Source: Acidobacteriota bacterium (GTDB taxonomy: Bacteria > Acidobacteriota > Terriglobia > Terriglobales > Acidobacteriaceae). From it: a DNA stretch of 64,000 bases. The stretch is taken from contig JAJYCQ010000004.1 in NCBI GenBank assembly GCA_021778315.1, positions 15,004 through 79,003 on the forward strand, given 5' to 3'. The notes under the pieces were generated by a model that was given only the letters and a program-made list of their open reading frames with translations, had not been told where the DNA came from and did no database searches. Below are positions 51,865 to 60,806 of the stretch, in pieces. How positions within the stretch are numbered: the stretch's first letter is position 1; the number at the start of each line of letters is the position of its first letter. A program made the position numbers and the translations under genes.

Positions 51865-54800
51865 ATGAAAATCTGGGTTTCGGCGCTCCTTGTCGCTTCT
51901 CTCGTCGCATCTGGCTCCGGAACAGCGCGCGCCCAAAAGCAGCCGCCCGCCCACCCTGCATCCCCATCAGCCAAGCCCGACTACGCAGGCGAGTCCTTCG
52001 TCTTCGAGCAGCTATCCCGCATCTATCGCTACGCCGCCGACGGCACCGGTTCCAAGGAAATCTCCGGCGTCATCGCCATCCACAACCAGGCTGCCGTCAA
52101 AGCCCTCAGCATCATCCCCTTCGACTTCGCCTCCAGCTCCGAACACATCGAAATCGACTACGTCCGCGTTCGCCACGCCGACGGCTCCATCGTCTCCACC
52201 CCAGCCACCGACGCCCAGGAACTCCCCACCGAGGTCACTCGTCAGGCTCCCTTCTACAGCGACCTCAAGCAGGAGCAGATTCCCGTTCGCAGCCTCCAGC
52301 CCGGCGACCACCTCGAATACAAACTCCGCATCGTTCGCACCAAGCCCGAGTCCACCGGACACCTCTGGGGCAGCGAAAGCTTCTACCTCCCCTCTTCCGG
52401 AGCCGTCGTCCTCTCCGAATCCGTCGAACTCCACGTCCCCAAGGCCTCCTTCGTCCAGGTCTGGAGTCCAAAGTACAAACCCACCCTCACCGAAACCGCC
52501 GACGAGCACATCTACCGGTGGCACAGCGCCCAGCTCGAGCCCGTAGCCGGCAAAGACAAAAACGCTCTCCTCCTCCTCGACAAAAATCCCTCCCTCGGCA
52601 TCAGCGACGATCCCAAACTCCCCGACGTCGCCTGGACCAACTTCCACTCCTGGGCCGAAGTCGGAGCCTGGTATCGCAGCCTGGAGGCCTCCCGCACCGC
52701 TCCCGACGACGATATCCGCGCCCGCGTCCGCACCCTCACCGCCGACAAATCCTCCGACGACGCCAAGGCCCGCGCCATCTACGACTTCGTCGGCTCCCAG
52801 GTCCGCTACATCGGCGTAGCCTTCGGCATCGGCCGCTATCAACCCCACTCCGCCGCCGATGTCCTCAGCAATCAATACGGCGACTGCAAAGATAAAACTA
52901 CCCTCCTCATCTCCATGCTCTCCGCCGCCAACATCCCCGCCGACACCGTCCTCATCGGCGCCGGCGTCCCCTTCAACGAAGCCGTTCCCTCTCCCGGCTC
53001 CTTCAACCACGCCATCAACCTCGCCCACGTCGACGGCAAACCCGTCTGGCTCGACTCCACCCCCGAAGTCGCGCCCTACCGCCTCCTCATGTCCGCGATT
53101 CGCGGCAAGAAGGCGCTCGTCATCCCCGCCGCCGGCGAAGCCCACATCGAAACCACCCCAATCGATCCACCCTTCCCCTCTAGAATCGACTTCAAAGCCA
53201 CCGGAACACTCGACGACAAAGGCACCTCCCACTCCCATTTCGTCATGGATCTTCGCGGGGAGGACGAAGTCAGCTACCGGCAGGCCGTTCGCTCCGTCTC
53301 CCCCGCCCAATGGGATCAGCTCATGCAGAACATCTCTCAGGCCATGAGCTTCGCTGGCAAAGTCACCAACACCCAGTTCTCCAAGCCCGACGACACCACC
53401 ACGCCCTTCGACATCACCTACGACTACCAGCGCGACAAGGGCGGCGACTGGGACAATCTCCGCATCCTCGCCCAGCTTCCTCCCGCTGGCCTCGGCGACG
53501 TCGACGAAAAAGATCCTCCCGTCACCCCCATCGAACTCGGCGAACCCCACGTCGAAATCGATCACGCCGAAATGACCCTCCCCAAAGGCTGGACCGCGAA
53601 TCTTCCCCCCGCCATCCACGCCAAGGCACCGTTCGCCAGCCTCGACGTCACCTACAAATTCGAAAAGGGCGTCCTCACCACCGACCGCCGAGTCCAAATC
53701 CTCAAGAAGAACATCCCCGCCTCCGACTGGCACGCCTACCACCAGTGGGTCGCCGACGCCAAAATCACCACCGAAAACTACATCCAACTCAGCTTCTTCG
53801 CCTCCACCGAAGGCGACGCCGATCTTCACCCAACCCTCAAGGGCACCAACACTCCAGCCGCCGCCGATTTGGTTCGTCAGGCTTCCGCGCTGGAGCAACG
53901 ACAGGACTGGGCTGGTGCCAGACAAAAGCTCGATCAAGCCCAGCAGTTGAGCCCCAGCCAACCCTTTCTCTGGAGCAACTACGGCTACCTCGCCATGCAG
54001 AGAGGCGACGCACAAGCAGCCATCGCCGACTACAAACTCGAACTCACTATCAACCCCATCGAGACCTACGTCTCCAGCCTCCTGGCCTTTGCCTACATGC
54101 GTCAGAAGCAAACCAAAGACGCCGAGGCCACCCTCCAGACCGCTCTCAATCTCAATCCCGGCAGTGAATCCACCGTTCTGTACCTCGCTGCGATCTTCAC
54201 GCAGGACGGCGATCATCCATCCGCCGAAAAAGTGTTGCGCACCGGCCTCGTCGCCAAGCCCGACAGCGCCAACATCAAAATGCAACTCGGCACCACCCTC
54301 CTCCACGAAGGCAAAAAGGACGAAGGCGAAGCCCTGCTTCGCGATATCGCCACCTCCAGCCAGGACGCCGGGCAACTCAATAACGCCGCCTACGAACTTG
54401 CCAATGCCTCCCTCGACCTCCCTCTCGCCGAGACCGCCTCCCGCCGCTCCCTCGACCTCCTCGATCAAGCCACCAACAATGGCGAAACCGGCCCCAACGC
54501 TCTCCGCCGCACCTCCCTTCTCGTCGCAGCATGGGATACCCTCGGCTGGATTCTCTTCCGCGAAGACAAAATCACCGAAGCCGAACCCTGGGTCCGCGCA
54601 TCCTGGCGCAACGGCAACTCCGCCGAGACCGGCTACCACCTCGCCGTCATCCTCGACAAGGAAAACCACCCTACCCAGGCCCTCGCCCAGCTTGAATTAG
54701 CCGCAAGCGGCGAGCGCGGACCCGACGCCCTCAACGTCGAACTCCTCATCAACACCGAGCGGGCAAAGCTGCGCCAGGCAGGAGCCGTCCTCCCCACAAA

Positions 54801-55107
54801 AGACGCTCGCCTCGCCCTTCAGGATCAACGCACCTACAGCCTTCCCCGCGGAAACGTCACGACGAAGGGCCAAGGATGGGCCACTGTCGAGCTCGAAGTC
54901 ACCCCGCAAGCCACCACCGGCTTCCGCATCGTCCAGGGCGACGACTCCCTCCAACCCCTTGCCAACACCGTCGAACACCTCAAACTCGACCTGCAACTCC
55001 CCTCCGAAAGCCACGCAAAACTCCTCCGCCGAGGAGTCATCAGCTGCCACACCAACACCACCTGCCAGCTCGTCCTCACCTCCACCCAAAACACCTCCAC
55101 CCCCTAA
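51865..55107 (+). CDS. Secreted DUF3857 / transglutaminase-like / TPR protein
   Basis: A 1080-aa exported protein. The signal peptide ends near ARAQ (residue 24). Residues about 60-230 are DUF3857, then a transglutaminase-like domain with Cys341 in YGDCKDKTTLL, His in SFNHAIN and Asp in PVWLDST, so the Cys-His-Asp triad is present. A beta-rich stretch follows (about 430-640), then TPR-like helices from about 660 to 930. It probably acts in the periplasm as a peptide-bond or cross-linking enzyme, or as a scaffold; the substrate is unknown. The long minus-strand open frame opposite is a high-GC shadow. Confidence 0.85.
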   Translation: MKIWVSALLVASLVASGSGTARAQKQPPAHPASPSAKPDYAGESFVFEQLSRIYRYAADGTGSKEISGVIAIHNQAAVKALSIIPFDFASSSEHIEIDYVRVRHADGSIVSTPATDAQELPTEVTRQAPFYSDLKQEQIPVRSLQPGDHLEYKLRIVRTKPESTGHLWGSESFYLPSSGAVVLSESVELHVPKASFVQVWSPKYKPTLTETADEHIYRWHSAQLEPVAGKDKNALLLLDKNPSLGISDDPKLPDVAWTNFHSWAEVGAWYRSLEASRTAPDDDIRARVRTLTADKSSDDAKARAIYDFVGSQVRYIGVAFGIGRYQPHSAADVLSNQYGDCKDKTTLLISMLSAANIPADTVLIGAGVPFNEAVPSPGSFNHAINLAHVDGKPVWLDSTPEVAPYRLLMSAIRGKKALVIPAAGEAHIETTPIDPPFPSRIDFKATGTLDDKGTSHSHFVMDLRGEDEVSYRQAVRSVSPAQWDQLMQNISQAMSFAGKVTNTQFSKPDDTTTPFDITYDYQRDKGGDWDNLRILAQLPPAGLGDVDEKDPPVTPIELGEPHVEIDHAEMTLPKGWTANLPPAIHAKAPFASLDVTYKFEKGVLTTDRRVQILKKNIPASDWHAYHQWVADAKITTENYIQLSFFASTEGDADLHPTLKGTNTPAAADLVRQASALEQRQDWAGARQKLDQAQQLSPSQPFLWSNYGYLAMQRGDAQAAIADYKLELTINPIETYVSSLLAFAYMRQKQTKDAEATLQTALNLNPGSESTVLYLAAIFTQDGDHPSAEKVLRTGLVAKPDSANIKMQLGTTLLHEGKKDEGEALLRDIATSSQDAGQLNNAAYELANASLDLPLAETASRRSLDLLDQATNNGETGPNALRRTSLLVAAWDTLGWILFREDKITEAEPWVRASWRNGNSAETGYHLAVILDKENHPTQALAQLELAASGERGPDALNVELLINTERAKLRQAGAVLPTKDARLALQDQRTYSLPRGNVTTKGQGWATVELEVTPQATTGFRIVQGDDSLQPLANTVEHLKLDLQLPSESHAKLLRRGVISCHTNTTCQLVLTSTQNTSTP

Positions 55108-55508
55108 CCTCTTCACCCCGCCCGATCTCCCACAGCATCCCTCGCCGTCCGAGCAGGATCGCAAAACCTGTCAAGCCCCCAACCCGTCCAAAGCCTACAA
55201 AACCCCTACAAACACTGGCGATATATCTTTGCAAAACCTGGCATAGTGACCCCACCCAACCCGTTACACTTGAAGTAGAGTCCCAACTCAAAAAGCTGCA
55301 CCGGCAACAGCCGCTGCAGCTTTCACTGTTAAGCCCCTAACTTCAACCAAATGAATATTATACAAGTAACCCCCTTAGAATGAACTGCTTGAAAGCAGCC
55401 TTCACTAGTCAACTAGAACATTCCAACGGACTTCACTAGCCAAAAGTGAAAGCAGGGGGAGGGGGGGTGAAGCCCACTTCATCCGAGATCACCACCCCAC
55501 CTGCACCA
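55108..55508. other. 401-bp intergenic region with hairpin and low-GC segment
   Basis: It holds the hairpin listed at 55291-55323 and an AT-richer stretch (about 55340-55440) with repeated ACTAG and TTCACTAG words, then a G run at about 55456-55469. No ORF with a credible start is visible. The lower GC could mark a small RNA or a promoter region for neither neighbour; I cannot decide. Confidence 0.4.
55291..55323. terminator. Long hairpin between the TPR gene and the small secreted protein
   Basis: AAAGCTGCA-C-CGGC-AACA-GCCG-C-TGCAGCTTT: two perfect stem blocks split by one C-C mismatch. Read on the minus strand it ends in TTTTT, so it could terminate the gene ending at 55509; on the plus strand it is followed by TTTCACTGTT. 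Confidence 0.6.
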
Positions 55509-55790
55509 CTACGACGGAGCCTTCTCCGACTGGTCCATCGCCTTGGTGTCATGCTTCTGCGCCTTCAAACGATCCTTTTCCGCCTTCTGCTGCTCCTTCT
55601 GCGCCTTTTTCTGGGCCTTCAGCTGGTCATGCGTCAACGGCATCGTCTTCTCCGTAGTCGTCGTCGTAGTCTGTCGCTGCCCGGTCGGCGTCTGCGTCGT
55701 CGTAGTCTGTTGCTCCTGCGTCTGCTGCGAGACAGCCATCATCGGCAGTGCCACACTGGCAGCCAGGGCTGCTATACAAATTGCTCTCAT
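55509..55790 (-). CDS. Small secreted Thr/Gln/Lys-rich protein
   Basis: A 93-aa protein of unknown function. Residues 1-21 are a signal peptide (ending MMAVSQQ). The rest is low-complexity: Gln/Thr-rich first (QQTTTTQTPTGQRQTTTTTTEK), then a charged Lys/Gln helix (LKAQKKAQKEQQKAEKDRLK) that may be coiled or bind anionic polymers. A TTG precedes the ATG at 55790; the ATG is chosen because GGAG lies six bases upstream. It is divergent from hisS. Confidence 0.65.
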   Translation of the reverse strand: MRAICIAALAASVALPMMAVSQQTQEQQTTTTQTPTGQRQTTTTTTEKTMPLTHDQLKAQKKAQKEQQKAEKDRLKAQKHDTKAMDQSEKAPS

Positions 55791-55919
55791 CAAGTACTCC
55801 TTCGGCGCACAAGCGCCCTATCAGCGTGGTTCGATGCTCCATCCACCCCACCGCGATGCTCGCCACCCCCCGGACTCAGCCCCCGCCATCCGTGCAGGAC
55901 GACGATAGACTATAGCTCT

Positions 55920-57287
55920 ATGACCGAAAGCAACAGCCCTGAGCCGAAGTCCCCAAAATCCAACAAGACGCCAGCGCGTCCCACCCTCAAGGCGGTCCGC
56001 GGCACCCGCGACCTCCTCCCCGACCAGACCCCGCTCTGGAACCACGTCGAGGCCACCGCCCGCTCCCTCTTCGCCCGCTACGGCTTCGGCGAAATCCGCA
56101 CCCCCATCTTCGAAACCACCGAACTCTTCGCCCGCGGAGTAGGCGAAGAAACCGACATCGTCAGCAAAGAAATGTTCACCTGGGAAGACCGCGCCCGCGC
56201 CGCCAGCGAGAAAGCCCAATCCCTAACCCTTCGCCCCGAAAACACCGCCGGAGTCGTCCGCGCCTACATCGAGCACAAACTCGGCGAGACCGGCCAACTC
56301 CAGAAGCTCTACTACATCGGCCCCCAATTCCGCCGCGAGCGCCCGCAGCGAGGCCGCTACCGCCAGTTCTGGCAGATCGGCGCCGAGGTAATCGGCCCGC
56401 AATCCTCCGGAGCCGAATCCCCTCTCCGCGACGCCGAAGTCCTCGAGATGCTCGCCAGCCTCCTCAACGAACTCGGTATCCGCGACTGGCGTCTCGAGCT
56501 CAACTCCGTCGGCTCCTCCGAGGACCGCGTCCGCTACAACGCCGCCCTCCGCGAAGCCCTCGCGCCCATCAAGCACCAGCTCTGCCCCGACAACCAGCGC
56601 CGCGCCGAAACCAACCCTCTCCGCGTCCTCGACTCCAAGGACGAAGCCGATCAGGACCTCATCAACGCGCTCCCCAAAATCGCCGACTACCTCGGCCCCG
56701 AATCCTCCGCGCACTTCGCCCAGGTCCTCGCCGCACTAGACGCCTGCGAAGTCCCATACCACCTCAACCCCCGCCTCGTCCGCGGCCTCGACTACTACAC
56801 CCGCACCACCTTCGAGTTCACCGTCACCACCGGCCTCGGCACCCAGAACGCCCTCCTCGGCGGCGGCCGCTACGACGGCCTCTCCGAAATGCTAGGCGGC
56901 CCCAAAGCCCCCGGCATCGGCTTCGCCATAGGCGAAGACCGCCTCATCCTCACCCTGCAAGCCCAAATCGACGCACAGCACGAAGCCGACAACACCTCTC
57001 GCGCTGCCCCCAAACTTGACGCCTACATAGCCCCTCTCGGTATCGCCCAGAACCCCGCCGCCCTGGCCCTCGCCCACGACCTCCGCGCCGCCGGCCTCAA
57101 GGTAGAAGTAGGCGACGGAACCTTCAAGCTCCGCAAGTCCTTCGACACCGCCGACACCCTCGCCCGCCACATCATCCTCCTCGGCGAAGACGAAGCCGCC
57201 ACCAACATCCTCACAGTAAAAACCTTCGCCACCGGCGAACAAGAGAAGGTCGGCAGAGCAAATCTCATTCCCCTGCTCAAAGCATGA
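55920..57287 (+). CDS. hisS: Histidyl-tRNA synthetase
   Basis: Charges tRNA-His. A 455-aa class II synthetase: KAVRGTRDLLP near residue 25, motif 2 region GPQFRRERPQRGRYRQFWQIG, histidine-A motif LVRGLDYYTRTTFEF, motif 3 GIGFAIGEDRLIL, and a C-terminal anticodon-binding domain (VEVGDGTFKLRKSF). The frame is open far upstream, but the ATG at 55920 starts just before the homologous region. A TAGACT eight bases before the ATG and no ribosome site suggest a short or absent leader. Confidence 0.96.
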   Translation: MTESNSPEPKSPKSNKTPARPTLKAVRGTRDLLPDQTPLWNHVEATARSLFARYGFGEIRTPIFETTELFARGVGEETDIVSKEMFTWEDRARAASEKAQSLTLRPENTAGVVRAYIEHKLGETGQLQKLYYIGPQFRRERPQRGRYRQFWQIGAEVIGPQSSGAESPLRDAEVLEMLASLLNELGIRDWRLELNSVGSSEDRVRYNAALREALAPIKHQLCPDNQRRAETNPLRVLDSKDEADQDLINALPKIADYLGPESSAHFAQVLAALDACEVPYHLNPRLVRGLDYYTRTTFEFTVTTGLGTQNALLGGGRYDGLSEMLGGPKAPGIGFAIGEDRLILTLQAQIDAQHEADNTSRAAPKLDAYIAPLGIAQNPAALALAHDLRAAGLKVEVGDGTFKLRKSFDTADTLARHIILLGEDEAATNILTVKTFATGEQEKVGRANLIPLLKA

Positions 57288-57351
57288 TTCGTCAATACTC
57301 CAGATACAATCACGCACGCAGTCGTCAGTACCTTTAGCAGATGGAGTCCTC

Positions 57352-57738
57352 ATGGCGTCGCTCAGCAAAGTTCGAATTGAAACGCTGGCCAAAGTGTCCA
57401 TCGGCCTTAACCTCGTGCACATCCTGTTAACGCTAGCTACCCCAAAATATCTCTTACCGAGAGCGACTCCTGCCTTCCCCGTTTACGTGCAGATCTTGTT
57501 CTGGATCGAATTCGGTTTGGCAGGTATTGTCTCCTTAAGGCCGATCAACGACTTGATTTCGGCGAAGGCTTATCCCCCGTCTGATGTTGACAATATCTCT
57601 GTAACAACCATGAGAACTACCATCTCCAAACGTGCACCATCTGTAACCACCTGGATTTGGGCGAGCGCAACATTCTCGTCGTTCGTGCTTCTAATGTTGG
57701 TTATCTTCCATCTACACCCACCTCAGTTTGGAAAGTGA
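57352..57738 (+). CDS. Small membrane protein of unknown function
   Basis: A 128-aa protein with three hydrophobic segments (about 13-32, 45-60 and 100-120) and a polar loop between the second and third. No recognised family. GGAG lies five bases before the ATG. Codon usage is less GC-rich than in its neighbours, which may mean weaker constraint or later arrival. It lies between hisS and the HicB-like gene on the same strand. Confidence 0.55.
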   Translation: MASLSKVRIETLAKVSIGLNLVHILLTLATPKYLLPRATPAFPVYVQILFWIEFGLAGIVSLRPINDLISAKAYPPSDVDNISVTTMRTTISKRAPSVTTWIWASATFSSFVLLMLVIFHLHPPQFGK

Positions 57739-57742
57739 GAGC

Positions 57743-57913
57743 ATGATTTTCCCCATCGAATTCGAGCGTGAAGCCGACGGTCGCTGGATCGCGGAGATTC
57801 CCTCTCTCCCCGGCGCAATGGCCTACGGCGCAACAAAACATGAGGCCGAATCGAAGACCCGCACCATTGCCGACCGCATCATAGCCGCATCTTCTCCAAA
57901 CTTCGTACAATAG
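57743..57913 (+). CDS. HicB-like small protein without a HicA partner
   Basis: A 56-aa single-domain protein with the HicB/UPF0150 pattern: FPIEFEREADGRWIAEIPSLPGAMAYG, then an alpha-helix (KHEAESKTRTIADRII). It is shorter than HicB antitoxins and has no DNA-binding tail, and no hicA gene lies next to it, so a toxin-antitoxin role is unlikely to be local. The ATG is at 57743, four bases after the previous stop; it is followed by aspS after seven bases. Confidence 0.65.
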   Translation: MIFPIEFEREADGRWIAEIPSLPGAMAYGATKHEAESKTRTIADRIIAASSPNFVQ

Positions 57914-57920
57914 AAAGATT

Positions 57921-59801
57921 GTGACTCTCGACTTCCTAGGCACCCTCCAGCGCACGCACATGTGCGGCGACCTGCGCAGCACCCACTCCGGCGAAACCAT
58001 CACCATCATGGGCTGGGTCAACCGCCGTCGCGACCACGGCAATCTCATCTTCCTCGACCTCCGCGACCGCAGCGGCATCACGCAGGTGGTCCTCGACAAG
58101 GAAGTCTCCCCCGAAGCCCACGCCAAGGCCGAGGCCGCGCGCTCCGAGTACGTGGTCGCCGTCACCGGAGTCCTCCGCAAGCGCGGCGAAGGCCTCGTCA
58201 ATCCCAACATGCCCACCGGCGAAGTCGAACTCATCGCCCACTCGCTGCTGCTGCTCAACGACGCAAAGACACCACCCTTCTCGCCCGCCGAAGACGCCAT
58301 CGCCAACGAGGAAGTCCGCCTCCAATACCGCTACATCGACCTCCGCCGCGCCGAAATGCAGCACAACTTCGCCCTCCGCAGCCGCGTCGCCATGGCCATC
58401 CGCAACTACCTCGTCGACCAGGGTTTCCTCGAGATCGAAACCCCCTTCATGACGCGCAGCACCCCCGAAGGCGCCCGCGATTATCTCGTACCCTCGCGCG
58501 TCCATCCCGGTCACTTCTACGCGCTCCCGCAGTCGCCGCAAATCTTCAAACAGATCCTCATGATCTCCGGCTTCGACCGCTACTTCCAGATCGCCCGCTG
58601 CTTCCGCGACGAAGACCTCCGCGCCGACCGCCAGCCCGAGTTCACCCAGATCGACCTCGAGATCTCCTTCCCGCAAATGTCCACCATCTTCGCCACGGCC
58701 GAAGGCTTCCTCCGCGCTGCTTTTTCCGCGGCTGGAATCACCCTCGCTGAAACGCCCTTCATCCAGATGACCTACGACCAGGCCATCACCCGCTACGGCA
58801 TCGACAAGCCCGACATGCGCCTCCCCGCCATGGTCGACCTCTCCACCACACTCACCGCAGCCCTCCGCGACTCCCTCAAGATCGACCCCACGCTCCCCGT
58901 CCTCGGCTTTACCATCCCGAGCGTCGGTGAGATGAGCGGCACAGCCCGCAAGTCCCTCCTCAGCGAGATCCGCGCCTTCTTCGGCGACTCCGGCCTCGAT
59001 CTCCTCGACCTCGCGCGTCTCCGCACCAACGAGACCTTCGCGCCGCTCGCCGAGTCCATCTCCGCCAAGCTCTCCGAAGAACTCCAGGCCTTTCACGGAA
59101 CAACCAACAACCAACAACCAACAACCAACAACCCCTCCGCAGACCTCGCCGTCGTCATCACCCCCAAGCCCGGCACGCCCGCACTCTGGAACTACGACCC
59201 CCAGTGGATCTACAAAAAAGTCGGCGCTCTCCGCCTCGAGCTAGCCAAAAAGTTCGCCGACAAGCACAAGCTCTTCGAGCAGACCCACACTGCCGCCGAC
59301 TTCAAATTCCTCTGGGTCACCGACTTCCCCATGTACGAATGGAACGAAGAGACGAAGACCTGGGACGCCGCACATCATCCCTTCACCTCGCCGCACGAGG
59401 AGGACATCAAGTCCGGAGCGCTCGTCAACGACAAGGGCTCCGTCCGCGCCCTCGCCTACGACATCGTCCTCAACGGCACCGAGCTCGGCTCCGGCTCCAT
59501 CCGTATCCACCGCAAGGACGTCCAGTCCGAAATCTTCCGGTCTTTGGGTATGTCGGATGAGGAAGCCAAAGCCCGCTTCGGCTTCTTCCTCGACGCCCTC
59601 GAATACGGCACTCCCCCGCATGGCGGCATCGCCCTCGGCCTCGACCGCATTGTCATGATCCTCGCCGGCGCGCAGTCTCTCCGCGAGGTCATCGCCTTCC
59701 CCAAGACGGCCAAGGCCATCGACCTCATGGTCGACGCCCCCACCCCCGTCAGCGACCAGCAACTCCGCGAACTCAGCCTAAGGACCGTCACCAGGAGCTA
59801 A
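57921..59801 (+). CDS. aspS: Aspartyl-tRNA synthetase with heptamer-repeat insertion
   Basis: Charges tRNA-Asp (and perhaps tRNA-Asn). A 626-aa bacterial-type class II synthetase: N-terminal OB domain (GWVNRRRDHGNLIFLDLRDR, about 30-50), motif 2 FRDEDLRADRQPEFTQID, a GAD insertion domain, and C-terminal motif 3 GGIALGLDRIVMIL. Compared with about 590 aa in other bacteria it is longer partly because five AACAACC heptamers at 59099-59133 add TTNNQQPTTNN inside the GAD domain. The GTG at 57921 aligns with the family start. Confidence 0.95.
   Translation: MTLDFLGTLQRTHMCGDLRSTHSGETITIMGWVNRRRDHGNLIFLDLRDRSGITQVVLDKEVSPEAHAKAEAARSEYVVAVTGVLRKRGEGLVNPNMPTGEVELIAHSLLLLNDAKTPPFSPAEDAIANEEVRLQYRYIDLRRAEMQHNFALRSRVAMAIRNYLVDQGFLEIETPFMTRSTPEGARDYLVPSRVHPGHFYALPQSPQIFKQILMISGFDRYFQIARCFRDEDLRADRQPEFTQIDLEISFPQMSTIFATAEGFLRAAFSAAGITLAETPFIQMTYDQAITRYGIDKPDMRLPAMVDLSTTLTAALRDSLKIDPTLPVLGFTIPSVGEMSGTARKSLLSEIRAFFGDSGLDLLDLARLRTNETFAPLAESISAKLSEELQAFHGTTNNQQPTTNNPSADLAVVITPKPGTPALWNYDPQWIYKKVGALRLELAKKFADKHKLFEQTHTAADFKFLWVTDFPMYEWNEETKTWDAAHHPFTSPHEEDIKSGALVNDKGSVRALAYDIVLNGTELGSGSIRIHRKDVQSEIFRSLGMSDEEAKARFGFFLDALEYGTPPHGGIALGLDRIVMILAGAQSLREVIAFPKTAKAIDLMVDAPTPVSDQQLRELSLRTVTRS
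59099..59133 (+). repeat. AACAACC x5 heptamer array inside aspS
   Basis: Five perfect AACAACC units in the coding strand at codons 393-404. Since 7 is not a multiple of three, frame is kept only by the flanking sequence; adding or losing one unit would frameshift the gene. Confidence 0.9.
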
Positions 59802-59804
59802 CTC

Positions 59805-60200
59805 ATGCGCAGCCCCATGAAGTGGACGATCTGGAACAGGGTGTACGTCGCCGCGTTCCTTCTCTACGGAGGACTCCTCTGGTTCGTCAGCACCACCGTA
59901 TTTCTAGCGGCGATCAAGCAGCATGCCCGGCTCACGCCATCAGAGATCGTCCTCCAAACCCTGATGACGATCTTCCTCCCCATCTCTATACTCGGCATCT
60001 GGAAGCCGTGGATCGCCAGCGTCTTGCTCTTCGTCGCCGCTGCCTCTGACCTCGCGCTCACCCTATCGATGCATCTCCACGGCGCAGGCAGCACAACTGG
60101 CATCTTCAATTCGAGCCTCCTCTTCCTCGGATTCCCAACACTCGCCACCGCGCTCCTCTACCAGATGCTCGCGCGCACAGCCTCACCCACTCGCGCCTAA
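59805..60200 (+). CDS. Small integral membrane protein of unknown function
   Basis: A 131-aa protein with four predicted membrane segments (about 12-35, 47-65, 70-88, 100-122) and short loops. No family recognised. AGGAG lies eight bases before the ATG, three bases after the aspS stop, so it is probably cotranscribed with aspS. The Trp/Pro-containing LPISILGIWKPW turn is its most distinctive feature. Confidence 0.6.
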   Translation: MRSPMKWTIWNRVYVAAFLLYGGLLWFVSTTVFLAAIKQHARLTPSEIVLQTLMTIFLPISILGIWKPWIASVLLFVAAASDLALTLSMHLHGAGSTTGIFNSSLLFLGFPTLATALLYQMLARTASPTRA

Positions 60201-60209
60201 ACTACTCCC
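60198..60209 (+). promoter_or_regulatory. TAAACT-N6-GTG element before the VOC-family gene
   Basis: TAAACT ends six bases before the GTG at 60210 and overlaps the previous stop codon. It has the same spacing as at 51301 and 60795. Confidence 0.35.
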
Positions 60210-60626
60210 GTGAGCCTAGACCTTAACATCAACCGCCTCCAGCACACCGGCCTCCCAGTCACCGACCTCGCCGCCTCCAAAGCCTTCTACGCTGGCCTCG
60301 GCTTCACCGACGTCATGGCCTCCACCTTCTCTCACCCCGAAGGCACCGGCCACGTCTCCATGCTGCAACGCGGCGACATTGTCCTCGAGCTCTATGAATT
60401 CCCCGCACCCGCCCTCGCCGAGATCCGCTCTCGCAGCAACGGCCACATCGATCACATCGCCTTCGATGTCCCCGACATCGACGCCGCCTTCCTCACCCTC
60501 AAGTCCGCCGGCTACACCGTCCTCGAGCCCGCGCCCGTCTTCCTCCCCTTCTGGTCCAACGGCTGCAGGTACTTCAACATCACCGGCCCCGACGGCGAAC
60601 GCCTCGAGTTCAACCAGATCCTCTAA
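60210..60626 (+). CDS. VOC-family protein (glyoxalase/dioxygenase superfamily)
   Basis: A 138-aa metal-binding vicinal-oxygen-chelate protein: RLQHTGLPVTDLAASKAFYAGLGF near the start with the first metal His, a second His in IDHIAFDVPDIDAAFL, and FNITGPDGERLEF with the acidic ligand near the C-terminus. Possible roles are glyoxalase-like isomerisation or binding of a small toxin; the substrate cannot be inferred. The start is GTG at 60210 with no Shine-Dalgarno. It lies nine bases after the membrane protein gene. Confidence 0.82.
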   Translation: MSLDLNINRLQHTGLPVTDLAASKAFYAGLGFTDVMASTFSHPEGTGHVSMLQRGDIVLELYEFPAPALAEIRSRSNGHIDHIAFDVPDIDAAFLTLKSAGYTVLEPAPVFLPFWSNGCRYFNITGPDGERLEFNQIL

Positions 60627-60695
60627 CCGCACCGACCTCCTTTGCAAACTCATCCAACCGCACCCCGCCCCCAAAGCACTGGAACCTTCAGCCTT

Positions 60696-60735
60696 GAGCT
60701 GGCAGCTAGCTAGAGGCCAACGGCTAGAAGCTGCT
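60696..60735. repeat. Degenerate AGCTA-type repeat before the GH89 gene
   Basis: GAGCTGGCAGCTAGCTAGAGG then CCAACGGCTAGAAGCTGC. Similar words occur at 31600-31622 and 63241-63275; unit length is imperfect. Confidence 0.5.
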
Positions 60736-60794
60736 CGGTCTGGCCCAAACCCACCCACGACCTCATCCTGTCCCCCACAATCCTCCTTGCGCTA

Positions 60795-60806
60795 TATAGT
60801 GTTGCC
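60795..60806 (+). promoter_or_regulatory. Leaderless-type promoter of the GH89 gene
   Basis: TATAGT ends six bases before the ATG at 60807; no ribosome site. The -35 region is weak. Confidence 0.45.

Noticed and set aside
52012..54669. 885-codon minus-strand open frame
   Set aside because: It lies fully opposite the DUF3857/transglutaminase/TPR gene; its Gly/Val/Glu-rich composition is the usual mirror of high-GC third positions and it has no domain or ribosome site.
55456..55469. G-quadruplex
   Set aside because: Only two long G runs separated by one A are present; four separate tracts are not clear, so I do not claim a structure.
55446..55919. N-terminal extension of HisS
   Set aside because: The upstream frame is Leu/Arg-rich shadow sequence opposite the small secreted protein gene; the synthetase start at 55920 fits the family.
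57743..57913. HicAB toxin-antitoxin system
   Set aside because: Only a short HicB-like domain is present; no hicA-like ORF lies on either side.
57936..59117. 393-codon minus-strand open frame
   Set aside because: Antisense to aspS, which has all class II synthetase motifs; the composition is that of a shadow frame.
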